Shown: positions 7,927 through 15,890 of the stretch, piece after piece
Layout: each line of letters begins with the position of its first letter
Numbering within the stretch: the first letter of the stretch is position 1
Source of the DNA: CAZMOK01 sp964567785
GTDB lineage: Bacteria; Bacteroidota; Bacteroidia; Bacteroidales; JAGOPY01
Reading direction: 5' to 3'
NCBI GenBank assembly: GCA_964567785.1
Contig: CAZMOK010000021.1
Location: forward strand, 1-49,055
DNA length: 49,055 bases
Translations under genes and position numbers: made by a program
The notes under the pieces: generated by a model
Seen by the model: only the letters and a program-made list of their open reading frames with translations
Database searches by the model: none
Told to the model about the DNA's origin: nothing

Positions 7927-9314
7927 AGTGAGTTTATTTTTTCCATGCCCTGTAAATACTTCGAGGGATCGATGGGTTCTTTGGTCCCCATAAACACCAC
8001 GTTATGCCTCTCCACGTTTGAAAGGTACGACCATGCAGCCGAAAGGGGGTTTCTGGTTGCTTTCAGCGTTTCCAGCATTTTCTTTTGCATCACTTTGTGG
8101 TCATAAAGGATATCCCAGTTTTTCCACATGGCATCCATCAACTCCTGCTGGCTCAATTTTCCGGGCCTGTGCACCACTTCCATGAAATGGTACCTTTCCC
8201 AGTCACCGGGGTAATTGGTATAGATGAGCCTCCCCGCTTCCTTCAGCCTGTGGTACAGTCCGGTTCCCGGAAGGGGTGTGACGATGGTGGCCTGCATGGC
8301 ATCCATCCGGCTCTGTATGGCGAACTGTGTCCGGGCATAAAGGGATTCCTCCGAATCAGAATCCAGCCCGTAGATGAGGGCCCCGAGCACACTGATGCCG
8401 TATTTGTGGATCCTGTCGAACACCCTGTTATAGCTTTCAATGCCCATTTTGATATTGAGCTTTTTGTTGGCCTCCTCCAGGGCGTGTACGTCTTCCGATT
8501 CGATGCCGATCAGGATCATCTTGCAGCCGCTACCGGCCATGTAACCGAGCACCTCTTCATCGTCGGCCACATTGAGGGAAGCCTGGCAGTACCAGTCTTT
8601 TTTAATGCCGCGGTCGATCATCCCTTTAAAAAGCTTCTTTGCCCTTTCCTTCGACTTTTTGCTGTACCCAATTATGTTGTCATCAACGAAATAGACCTTA
8701 TCGTGTGTTATGGTTTCCAGTTCGTCGAGTACATCTTCCACCGGCCTTTCGCGGTAGTGCTGGCCGTTGAAGGTATGGACTGAGCAGAATTCGCATTTCA
8801 TGGGGCAGCCCCGTGTGGTCTGGATATTGGCGTAAGAATAATCCGGATGGAACAGGTCGCGGCGGGCAAAAGGCGATTGTTCCATCGGAAGCAGCTTTCC
8901 TTCGTAAAGAGGCTTCAGTTCGCCCTTCTCAAAATCATTTATGAGGGCCTTCCACACACTTTCCGCTTCACCGGTTACCACACAATCAACGTACCTTCCC
9001 GCCTCTTCAGGTAGCATGGAAGCATGGATTCCTCCGATAACCGTTTTGATGTTTTTTTTCTTGTATATTGCCGATATTTCATAAGCCCTGTTAACATTGG
9101 CTGTCATTGCAGTCAGACCAACGAGGTCGGCATCCCTGGCTTCGAAATCCTCGAAATTTTCATCCAGGATCTCCACTTCCCAGTCGTCAGGGGTCAACGC
9201 CGCAATGATCCCGAGCGCCAGGGGTGGTGACAGTGCATGAACATCAAGGAATGCATCTTTTTTACCCCTGGTGAAAGGATTTATAAGCAATAATTTCCTG
9301 CCGGATCTGTTCAC
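7923..9314 (-). CDS. B12-binding radical SAM enzyme, paralog 3
   Basis: A 463-residue protein starting at GTG 9314. An N-terminal B12-binding-like domain (GGIHASMLPEEA near 94-105, VVTGEAESVW) is followed by radical SAM cysteines C170, C174 and C177 in TTRGCPMKCEFCSVH, then FVDDNIIGYSKK, LIGIES and VTPLPGT, and the shared C-terminal tail (ETLKATRNPLSAAWSYLSN). Paralogs 1 and 2 have the same order and near-identical key motifs, so the three arose by duplication. Its stop overlaps the sulfotransferase start, so radical enzyme and sulfotransferase are one transcription unit, divergent from the GT2 gene. It lies about 3.5 kb from the other two copies, on the far side of the ACP operon. Confidence 0.88.
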   Translation of the reverse strand: MNRSGRKLLLINPFTRGKKDAFLDVHALSPPLALGIIAALTPDDWEVEILDENFEDFEARDADLVGLTAMTANVNRAYEISAIYKKKNIKTVIGGIHASMLPEEAGRYVDCVVTGEAESVWKALINDFEKGELKPLYEGKLLPMEQSPFARRDLFHPDYSYANIQTTRGCPMKCEFCSVHTFNGQHYRERPVEDVLDELETITHDKVYFVDDNIIGYSKKSKERAKKLFKGMIDRGIKKDWYCQASLNVADDEEVLGYMAGSGCKMILIGIESEDVHALEEANKKLNIKMGIESYNRVFDRIHKYGISVLGALIYGLDSDSEESLYARTQFAIQSRMDAMQATIVTPLPGTGLYHRLKEAGRLIYTNYPGDWERYHFMEVVHRPGKLSQQELMDAMWKNWDILYDHKVMQKKMLETLKATRNPLSAAWSYLSNVERHNVVFMGTKEPIDPSKYLQGMEKINSL

Positions 9315-9431
9315 TGTAATCTGTAATGATTCTAAAGAACAAAGGTAACCTTTTTCCCCGAAGGAGTGGTTTTAAAGGACACTCTTTGTATCTTGCAATG
9401 GCGGCTTTTTCAATGAAGTCGTTTCCTTTAC

Positions 9432-9439
9432 TATTTTTG
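9432..9439 (+). promoter_or_regulatory. Possible -7 box for the GT2-GNAT pair
   Basis: TATTTTTG fits TAnnTTTG and lies 16 bp before the glycosyltransferase ATG, in the 141-bp divergent spacer. No good -33 box was found. Two CTGTAAT heptamers also lie in the spacer at 9314-9327. Confidence 0.35.
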
Positions 9440-9455
9440 TTAAAAAACTATCAAT

Positions 9456-10373
9456 ATGAATGAGATACAGTACTCTGTTGTAGTGCCCGTTTACAACAGC
9501 AGCCCTACCCTCGATGAGCTTTTCGACCGTATAAAAAAGACGCTCGATGGCACCGGCAAAGGATATGAGATCATCTTTGTAAATGACGGAAGCAAGGATG
9601 AGAGTTGGCAGATACTGAAGGAGATCAAGAAATCCAGTCCCGACCTTGTCACTGCCGTCAACCTCAGTAAGAACTTCGGTCAGCACAACGCCACCTTCTG
9701 CGGTTTTAATTTTGCCAGGGGCAAATTCATCCTTACACTGGATGATGACCTGCAAACCCCGCCTGAGGAAATGGTTAAACTGGTTTCTTCGCAGGAAGAG
9801 GGCGGTTTCGACCTTGTCTATGGTATTTATCAGAAGAAAAAACATTCCCGTACCAGGAACCTTGGCAGCAAGCTGCTCAAAAGAAGTGCGAGCTGGTACG
9901 GCAGGCCGGGCGAAGGCTCCTCTTTCCGGTTGATCGACAGGGAAGTGATAGAAAAGCTGCTGGTACATCACCAGAACTTTGTTTTTATTGATGAGTTGCT
10001 TCTCTGGTATACCGACAACATCAATTTCATCCCTGTGAAGCACGAAAAGCGAAAGGAAAGCCAGACGGGGTACACTTTCCTGAAGCTCTGGGGGATGTTT
10101 TCGAACCTGCTGATCTATTACACAACCATACCCCTCAAGATCATGATCTACGGAGGGTTGCTTTCATCACTCGTTTTCTTCGTAATGGCCGTGATTTTCA
10201 TAATCAACAAGCTGGTGTTCGATGTGCCGCTGGGCTGGTCGTCGCTCATCGTAGCCATACTGTTTACCACAAGCCTGATCCTGTTTTCACTTGGTATTAT
10301 CGGTGAATACCTTAGCAGGATCTACATGGTGCAGAACAAAAAACCTCCTTATTCCATCACCAGGGTTTTATGA
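9456..10373 (+). CDS. GT2 family glycosyltransferase, polyprenyl-phosphate type (DPM1/ArnC/GtrB-like)
   Basis: A 305-residue protein. The GT-A domain begins with SVVVPVYNSSPTLDEL; IIFVNDGSKDES is at about 39-50 and the metal site LDDDLQTPPEE at about 95-105. Two C-terminal membrane helices (about 225-250 and 260-285) end in GEYLSRIYMVQNKKPPY, the layout of DPM1/ArnC/GtrB enzymes that move a sugar from a nucleotide donor to undecaprenyl or dolichyl phosphate at the cytoplasmic face. Its stop overlaps the next gene's start by 4 bp (ATGA). The pair could glycosylate a lipid of the neighbouring cluster or feed another surface glycan; the sequence does not decide. Confidence 0.88.
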   Translation: MNEIQYSVVVPVYNSSPTLDELFDRIKKTLDGTGKGYEIIFVNDGSKDESWQILKEIKKSSPDLVTAVNLSKNFGQHNATFCGFNFARGKFILTLDDDLQTPPEEMVKLVSSQEEGGFDLVYGIYQKKKHSRTRNLGSKLLKRSASWYGRPGEGSSFRLIDREVIEKLLVHHQNFVFIDELLLWYTDNINFIPVKHEKRKESQTGYTFLKLWGMFSNLLIYYTTIPLKIMIYGGLLSSLVFFVMAVIFIINKLVFDVPLGWSSLIVAILFTTSLILFSLGIIGEYLSRIYMVQNKKPPYSITRVL

Positions 10374-11050
10374 TCATTTCCAAAGGAAAGATTCGTTTGA
10401 TCAGGCTGCGCAGGGAGGACATTGAGCTTGTCCGCCAGTGGAGGAATTCCCCTGCCATAAACAGGTATATGGAATACCGGGGCTATATCTCCCGTGAGCA
10501 ACAGGAAGAATGGTACGAGTCTGTCAACAACGATACGAATCTTTACTTTATCATTGAACACGAGTACAAAAAAATAGGCCTGATCAATGCCAGGGATATC
10601 AACTGGAAGGAGAAATCCTGTGAATCAGGTGTATTTTACTGGGATGAAGGGGTCTATAACACACCCGTACCCATTATGGTGGCCATGATACTTTCCGAGA
10701 CTTTTGTAGAGATCTTTGAAATGAAAGTTTATGCACGAATACTCAGATCGAATAAGCGGGCCATCAGGTATAATACTTTTATGGGGTTTAAGCTATGCGA
10801 AGGACAGGAGAATGTGGAGAACCAGCTATACTATCTCGATCGTGAGAGCTACCTTAAGAAAGCGGGTAAGGTAAGGCAGGCATTTTATCTGTTGATCGAA
10901 AGGGCGCCGGTCAGGTTGCTTCTGGAACCGCGGGATTATGAAACCGGCATTGCAGGGTACGTGGAAAATTTCCTTGAGGCAAATACAATAAGTGAAGTGG
11001 TTGAAAAGCCCGGCGGAATGCAATATGTGTTCAGGGATAGCTTTAAATAA
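10370..11050 (+). CDS. GNAT family N-acetyltransferase (RimJ/PseH-like)
   Basis: A 226-residue protein. The first about 150 residues have GNAT features: IRLIRLRREDIELVRQWRN at the N-terminus, IIEHEYKKIGLINARDI as central strands, and a late ILRSNKRAIRYNTFMGFKLCEGQ that matches the acetyl-CoA-binding and Asn-containing region of RimJ/PseH-type enzymes. The last about 70 residues are an extension I do not recognise. It overlaps the glycosyltransferase stop by 4 bp and so is translationally coupled. A role in N-acylating an amino sugar, as PseH does, is plausible but inferred. An imperfect hairpin terminator follows. Confidence 0.75.
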   Translation: MIISKGKIRLIRLRREDIELVRQWRNSPAINRYMEYRGYISREQQEEWYESVNNDTNLYFIIEHEYKKIGLINARDINWKEKSCESGVFYWDEGVYNTPVPIMVAMILSETFVEIFEMKVYARILRSNKRAIRYNTFMGFKLCEGQENVENQLYYLDRESYLKKAGKVRQAFYLLIERAPVRLLLEPRDYETGIAGYVENFLEANTISEVVEKPGGMQYVFRDSFK

Positions 11051-11055
11051 TAATA

Positions 11056-11083
11056 AAGCCGGTACCCCTTCAGGCACCGGCTT
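11056..11083. terminator. Hairpin between convergent genes
   Basis: AAGCCGGT (11056-11063) pairs perfectly with ACCGGCTT (11076-11083); after one mismatch the stem continues with CC/GG. It separates the convergent acetyltransferase and haem-protein genes. On the minus strand the stem is followed by a T-rich run, so it is best placed to terminate the minus-strand gene and may act both ways. Confidence 0.65.
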
Positions 11084-11109
11084 GAGGATGATAACCTTAA
11101 AAAAAACCA

Positions 11110-11622
11110 TCATTTCGAGAAAACGTAGTCAGTTGCAGTATTCTGCATATGGCACGAAGTGCACATTCCAATGGCACCCCTTACCTGCTCGTTGTTCTCA
11201 TCCCTTGCGATCGACCCGTCCGGCGCTAACATAAACCATTCCCAGTCGTTGTTGTCGGGATCGAAACCGTTCCCGCGCTTCACCATGGCTGTCAGCTCAC
11301 GGATTGATTCGTCGGGGTTTTTCGATTCTTTGACAATCATAGTACCGATGGGATAGGTCCCGTTAACAGGGTCCTGGCCATCTTTGAAGTACACATACCT
11401 GGTCACGGTTGAGTCATTGCCCTGGTGGGCCGGGCCGAGGGCTGGATCGGGGCCCTGTTCCTGCGCCTCCAGCACCCAGTTCTGGAAGTCCTTGAAAGTG
11501 TTGTCATCTGCAATCACCTCCTGAGGGCTTTCCTCTTCCTCCTCATCCTTTTTACAGGATGTAAGGAACATAATGCTGCCAGCCAGCATCGCAATCGTCA
11601 GTAATAAAAGGTTTTTCTTCAT
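11110..11622 (-). CDS. Cytochrome P460-like haem lipoprotein
   Basis: A 170-residue protein. A lipoprotein signal ends in LTSC with Cys23 as the lipidation site, followed by KKDEEEEE, an acidic linker. The body (FKDFQNWVLEAQEQGPDP, YPIGTMIVKES, WEWFMLAPDG) resembles cytochrome P460 domains, and a single c-type haem motif C154-TS-C157-H158 lies near the C-terminus. P460-type proteins oxidise small nitrogen compounds or transfer electrons; many Bacteroidota homologs are uncharacterised. It diverges from the molybdopterin oxidoreductase across 187 bp, so both may serve the same respiratory process. Substrate unknown. Confidence 0.75.
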   Translation of the reverse strand: MKKNLLLLTIAMLAGSIMFLTSCKKDEEEEESPQEVIADDNTFKDFQNWVLEAQEQGPDPALGPAHQGNDSTVTRYVYFKDGQDPVNGTYPIGTMIVKESKNPDESIRELTAMVKRGNGFDPDNNDWEWFMLAPDGSIARDENNEQVRGAIGMCTSCHMQNTATDYVFSK

Positions 11623-11809
11623 AATACATGTATTAAATGGTTATAAATTGATATATCACCCTCTTAGTCGTGAGAAAACATATATGCTTACAGATCAATT
11701 TGTTAATGATCTGTTAAATATTTATCCTTCTTAATTTGAGACATCTTCACCGGATGAATTACTATTTGACTCAAATTTGTACTTTTAAAGTATCAAACAA
11801 CCCTGACTG

Positions 11810-13843
11810 ATGCCGCAATACATCACTGCCTGCCCCCGTAACTGCTACAGCACCTGTTCCTTTGAGGTAACAGTGGAAAACGGCCGCATCACAGGATTTG
11901 AACCACTTCCTGATAACAGGGCAACCCCTGAAGGAATCTGCCTTAAAGGTCTCAGCTACTTCGAACGGGCGCACTCTAAAGAGAGGATCACAGCCCCGTT
12001 GCGAAAGACCAGCAATGATGAGTTTGAGGAGATCTCATGGGAAGAGGCGCTGGGTGAGATCGCCGAAAAAATGGTCCGTTTCAGGGAAAAATACAGTCCA
12101 CTGAGCATCCTCTTCTATGCTGCCAGCGGTATGTCGGGACTGGTGAACGAATTCAGCACTAATTTCTGGAGGATCTTCGGAGGGGCCACTACCATGTATG
12201 GTAACCTTTGCTGGCCGGCAGGGCTCGAAGCGGTGCGGCTCACCCTTGGCGAGAACAACCACAATGCCCCCTGGGACCTGGAAAATGCCAAACTGATCAT
12301 CCTGTGGGGCAAGAATGCTGCCGAGACCAATATCCACCAGGTGGTATTCATTGAAAATGCCGTTAAGAACGGAGCCCGTGTAGTGGTCATCGATCCCCGC
12401 CGCACCCAGACGGCCGAGATGGCCGACCTGCTGATCCAGCCTGAACCGGGTACCGATGCGGCATTGGCGCTTGGAATAGCCCATATCCTCATCAGGGATG
12501 ACCTTATTGATGATGGTTTCATAAAAGACAATGTTATTGGCTTTGAGGCATTTGCCGGAAGGGCAGAGAAGTGGCACCCCGGGAGGGCTTCAGCCGTTTG
12601 CAAGGTACCTGAAAAGTACATTGAAAAGCTGGCCCACCTTATCGGGACAATTAAACCGATGAGCCTGATCCCCGGCTACGGGATGCAGCGGTTTACCAAC
12701 GGCGGGCAAACCATAAGGGCCCTGCTGGCGCTGAGCGTGCTCACAGGCAATATCGGCAAGCCGGGTGCTACCTTCGGCTATGCCAATCTCCAGAGCTATA
12801 TTTTTGATAAGATAAAAGAACCTCTCTCATACTATCCGCCCGAGAAGCCCGATGGCATTTTCAGAAGGAGCATTTCCATGGCGCGCCTCGGGGAAGACAT
12901 GCTCAATACCAGCGATCCGGAACTGAAAATGATCTGGGTGGAGAGAGGCAATCCTGTCACTCAAAACCCCGATACCAACAAAATAATCAAAGCTTTCAGG
13001 AAACTGCACTTCCGGGTGGTGGTCGACCAGTTCATGACCGATACGGCCAGGGAGGCCGATATTATCCTTCCTGCCAGGAACATGTTTGAACAGTCGGACA
13101 TTATAGGCTCGTACTGGAACCCTTATGTGCAGTACAAGCCTAAGGTGCTTGAGCCGGCAGGGGAGGTGATGCCCGAAACCGAGATCTATTACCGGCTGGC
13201 CCAGCGGATTGGCATTGATGCTGATATGATCGATAAATACCTGCCGGAACCCGGCGACGATGGGATCGAGCTCTTCCTGAACGATAAGGTGCAGCAGCAA
13301 CCCGGAATATCATGGAAAAAGGTGTTGCAGGGCCCTTTACTGCCTCCCCGCCACGAAGAAATTGCTTTTCAGGGACTGGAATTCAAAACCCCGTCAGGGA
13401 AGATCGAGCTGTACAGTGAAAATGCAAGGAAACTCTGGGGTGCCGATGAACTTCCGGGCTTCAGTGAACTGGCAGAAGACAATGACAAAGAATTTCCTCT
13501 CTTTCTTCTTACCCCCAACACCAAGGACCGTATACACTCACAGTTTGGGAACCTTCAAATGATCAGGTCGGTGGCAGGCGAGCCCACGGCACAGCTTTCA
13601 CCGAAAGATGCCACAGAAAGGGGCATTGAAGAGGGAGACAACATAAGAATATTCAACAGCAGGGGGGAAATAAGGATAAGTGCCCATATCGATCCGGGTA
13701 TTTTGCAAGGATGTGTCGCTGTATTCAATGGACTATGGATGGAAGAAGGCGGAACACCCAATTTCCTCTCGAAGGGAAGGGAAACCGATATGGGCCACGG
13801 CACGGCCTTTCACGATAACATGGTGCAGGTGGAAAAACTATGA
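11810..13843 (+). CDS. Molybdopterin-dependent oxidoreductase catalytic subunit (DMSO reductase superfamily)
   Basis: A 677-residue protein. It opens at once with a [4Fe-4S] motif: Cys8, Cys12, Cys16 and Cys44 (CPRNCYSTC.. EGICLKG). Cys134 in YGNLCWPAG stands where the molybdenum-ligating residue of polysulfide/thiosulfate reductase-like enzymes sits. LIILWGKNAAETNIHQ, VVVIDPRRTQTAEMAD and a C-terminal molybdopterin-dinucleotide domain (LLTPNTKDRIHSQFGN.., AFHDNMVQVE) complete the fold. No twin-arginine or other signal peptide precedes the first cysteine, so the enzyme is probably cytoplasmic. Its stop overlaps the next gene's ATG (ATGA). It forms a complex with the fused ferredoxin/membrane subunit. 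The substrate cannot be named from sequence. Confidence 0.9.
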   Translation: MPQYITACPRNCYSTCSFEVTVENGRITGFEPLPDNRATPEGICLKGLSYFERAHSKERITAPLRKTSNDEFEEISWEEALGEIAEKMVRFREKYSPLSILFYAASGMSGLVNEFSTNFWRIFGGATTMYGNLCWPAGLEAVRLTLGENNHNAPWDLENAKLIILWGKNAAETNIHQVVFIENAVKNGARVVVIDPRRTQTAEMADLLIQPEPGTDAALALGIAHILIRDDLIDDGFIKDNVIGFEAFAGRAEKWHPGRASAVCKVPEKYIEKLAHLIGTIKPMSLIPGYGMQRFTNGGQTIRALLALSVLTGNIGKPGATFGYANLQSYIFDKIKEPLSYYPPEKPDGIFRRSISMARLGEDMLNTSDPELKMIWVERGNPVTQNPDTNKIIKAFRKLHFRVVVDQFMTDTAREADIILPARNMFEQSDIIGSYWNPYVQYKPKVLEPAGEVMPETEIYYRLAQRIGIDADMIDKYLPEPGDDGIELFLNDKVQQQPGISWKKVLQGPLLPPRHEEIAFQGLEFKTPSGKIELYSENARKLWGADELPGFSELAEDNDKEFPLFLLTPNTKDRIHSQFGNLQMIRSVAGEPTAQLSPKDATERGIEEGDNIRIFNSRGEIRISAHIDPGILQGCVAVFNGLWMEEGGTPNFLSKGRETDMGHGTAFHDNMVQVEKL

Positions 13844-15108
13844 ACAGGAAAGGATTCATCATCGACCTTAACAAGTGCACAGACTGCAGCGCCTGCGTGC
13901 TGGCCTGTGCCATAGAAAATTCAAGTATTTTAAGTGAAGACTGGCGGGAAATAACTACATTCAACAAGCAAAAAGTCCCCGGTTTACCGGTTTTTCACTA
14001 TTCCATCGCCTGCAACCATTGCGGACTTGCCCCCTGTAAGCCTGCCTGTCCTGCCGAAGCCTTTTCAAGGGATAAAGCCACCGGCGCTATTGTCCACCAA
14101 GAAGAGAAATGCATCGGCTGCCGTTACTGCACCTGGGCATGCCCATACGATGCTCCTAAATACAGTGTCGAAAAAGGTGTTGTGGAGAAATGCACTTTCT
14201 GCCTCGACCGGATAACCGATGGGGAAAAGCCTGCCTGTGCCCTGCTTTGTCCTACAGGAGCCCTTGATTATGGCCCCATTGAGGAGAAGATTGCCCCAAC
14301 CCCGGGCTTCGACCACCACGGCATAGAACCGGCAGTCAACATCATTCCCCACCGCCTTCCGTCAGGCCCCGAAGTGCATTACTTCCCCGAAGATATCGGC
14401 ACAGTCGAAAAGAAAGCCGTGAAAGAAGAAAGCCAGATCAGTATCAAAGAGGAATGGCCCCTGGCCGTATTTACCTTTATCGCTTCCCTGATGCCCGGCC
14501 TGGTGGCAGGAGCGGTGGCTGGGGAAAGGGCCCTCTCACCTGTCCTGTTTCTTATAGCAGGTGTCGCGGCCGGTATTATTTCAATACTGCACCTGGGAAA
14601 GAAAAGCAGGGCGTGGCGTTCGGCAGTGCATTTCAAAGACTCCTGGCTGAGCAGGGAAATCGTATTCTTCGCTTTTTTCTTCCTCACCGGAATTTGGTAC
14701 GGCTTTTTACCCCACCTCGATTTTTTGGGCTTCCTTTCCTTGTTGTTCGGCCTGGCTGCACTTTACAGTATTGACAGAGTGTATGATGTTGTGAGAAAAG
14801 GACACAAGCTGAAAGTACATAGCGCCGACACCTTGCTGACAGGACTGCTCTTTGCCGGGTGGTTTGCCGGTTCTGAGATCCTGGTCGTGATCATGTTACT
14901 GGTGAAGCTAGCCCTTTTTATTTATCAGCAGATCCAATCAAAGACACTGACAGATCCGCTGGCAGTGACAAGGCTCACTGCCGGGCTTGTACTGCCCCTC
15001 CTTCTTTTCCCGTTCATCGACCTTGCATCCGGTATTCTAGTGCTTTTGCTGCTACTAACAGGTGAAGCTATAGACAGGGCAAGGTTTTACGGGCAACTGG
15101 AAAAATGA
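13840..15108 (+). CDS. Fused DmsB-type ferredoxin and DmsC-type membrane anchor
   Basis: A 422-residue fusion. The N-terminal part (about 1-145) has sixteen cysteines in four ferredoxin motifs: 13/16/19/23, 58/61/66/70, 91/94/97/101 and 118/121/133/137, as in DmsB/PsrB electron-transfer subunits with four [4Fe-4S] clusters. After a linker, residues about 205-422 form roughly eight membrane helices ending in GEAIDRARFYGQLE, a DmsC signature. In Escherichia coli these are separate proteins. The single polypeptide would link a quinone pool to the molybdoenzyme encoded just upstream, whose stop it overlaps. With no Tat signal on the catalytic subunit, the clusters should face the cytoplasm. Confidence 0.88.
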   Translation: MNRKGFIIDLNKCTDCSACVLACAIENSSILSEDWREITTFNKQKVPGLPVFHYSIACNHCGLAPCKPACPAEAFSRDKATGAIVHQEEKCIGCRYCTWACPYDAPKYSVEKGVVEKCTFCLDRITDGEKPACALLCPTGALDYGPIEEKIAPTPGFDHHGIEPAVNIIPHRLPSGPEVHYFPEDIGTVEKKAVKEESQISIKEEWPLAVFTFIASLMPGLVAGAVAGERALSPVLFLIAGVAAGIISILHLGKKSRAWRSAVHFKDSWLSREIVFFAFFFLTGIWYGFLPHLDFLGFLSLLFGLAALYSIDRVYDVVRKGHKLKVHSADTLLTGLLFAGWFAGSEILVVIMLLVKLALFIYQQIQSKTLTDPLAVTRLTAGLVLPLLLFPFIDLASGILVLLLLLTGEAIDRARFYGQLEK

Positions 15109-15109
15109 A

Positions 15110-15277
15110 TTTACAGTTTACGGTTTACACTTTAAAATTTTCGAAGGAGGACTCTGGTTGAAAACATACAGTTCCCTTTAAATTAACAAAAGTTTATCAC
15201 CCAGAATAGCTATCAATTACCAGATAAACTCCTTTTTAAAATGTAAAATGTAAATTGTAAATTGTAAACCGTAAACT
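15110..15277. repeat. Long imperfect palindrome built on heptamer arrays
   Basis: The spacer between two convergent genes is an inverted structure. The left end (15110-15137) is TTTACAG/TTTACGG/TTTACAC/TTTAAAA, period 7; the right end (15241-15275) is ATGTAAA twice, TTGTAAA twice and CCGTAAA, its complement. A 14-bp perfect inverted pair lies at 15115-15128 and 15264-15277. Inside are AAGGAG (15144-15149) against CTCCTT (15229-15234), and the perfect 8-bp pair AGTTTATC (15191-15198) against GATAAACT (15223-15230). It may end transcription from both sides. Confidence 0.75.
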
Positions 15278-15887
15278 AAAACATCTCCTCCTTCAACCCT
15301 TCAAACCGGTACCCTTCCTTGCTGAAATACTCGAGGTAACGCGGGAGGCAATAAAGCATATTGTCAGCGGCTTTGATATTGTCATGGAATACCACTATGG
15401 AACCCGGCCTTGTAAGATGAATGGTCCTGTGGAGGCAATCCTCTTTGCTCATTTTCCTGTCGAAATCCCTCGAAAGCACATCCCACATTATGATCTTGTA
15501 ATGCTTTCTCAGGACATTTGCCTGCGATAACTTGATCTTGCCGTAGGGTGGCCTGAAAAAAGGGGATCCCATGAGGGCATCGCACTTGCTTACATTCGAG
15601 AGGTAAGCCGACTTGCCTGTTTTCCAGCCATTAAGGTGGTGGTAAGTATGATTCCCTGTAATATGATTCCTCGATATGATCCGGGAATAGACATCTGGAA
15701 GTTCTTCTAAATTCTGGCCTACACAAAAAAAAGTGGCCTGTGCATGGTAACGGCTTAGTATTTTAAGAATTTCAGTTGTTAGCTCTCGTGTAGGGCCATC
15801 GTCGAAAGTCAGATAAATGACTTTTTCACCGGTCCTTACCCGCCAGTGAAACCCCCGGGGTGAAATATGCTGGAGAAAACGTGTCAA
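15276..15887 (-). CDS. Polysaccharide deacetylase (NodB domain)
   Basis: A 203-residue protein that is essentially one NodB domain. Motif 1 TFDDGP is at about 27-32, motif 2 HTYHH (H-x3-H metal site) at about 79-83, motif 3 RPPYGK follows and a late VVFHDN holds the general-acid histidine. These metal-dependent enzymes remove N- or O-acetyl groups from peptidoglycan, chitin-like or exopolysaccharide sugars. The start must be TTG 15887: no in-frame ATG exists upstream before a stop at 15924, and the N-terminus (FHWRVRTGEKVIYLTFDDGP) is already full for this family. No signal peptide is seen, so cytoplasmic or non-classically placed. A heptamer array begins only 3 bp upstream of the start. Confidence 0.88.
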   Translation of the reverse strand: MTRFLQHISPRGFHWRVRTGEKVIYLTFDDGPTRELTTEILKILSRYHAQATFFCVGQNLEELPDVYSRIISRNHITGNHTYHHLNGWKTGKSAYLSNVSKCDALMGSPFFRPPYGKIKLSQANVLRKHYKIIMWDVLSRDFDRKMSKEDCLHRTIHLTRPGSIVVFHDNIKAADNMLYCLPRYLEYFSKEGYRFEGLKEEMF

Positions 15888-15890
15888 AAC

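Noticed and set aside
1568..9314. Hopanoid-pathway radical SAM enzymes (HpnJ/HpnP type)
   Set aside because: No squalene-hopene cyclase or other hpn gene is nearby; the context is ACP-linked acyl chemistry.
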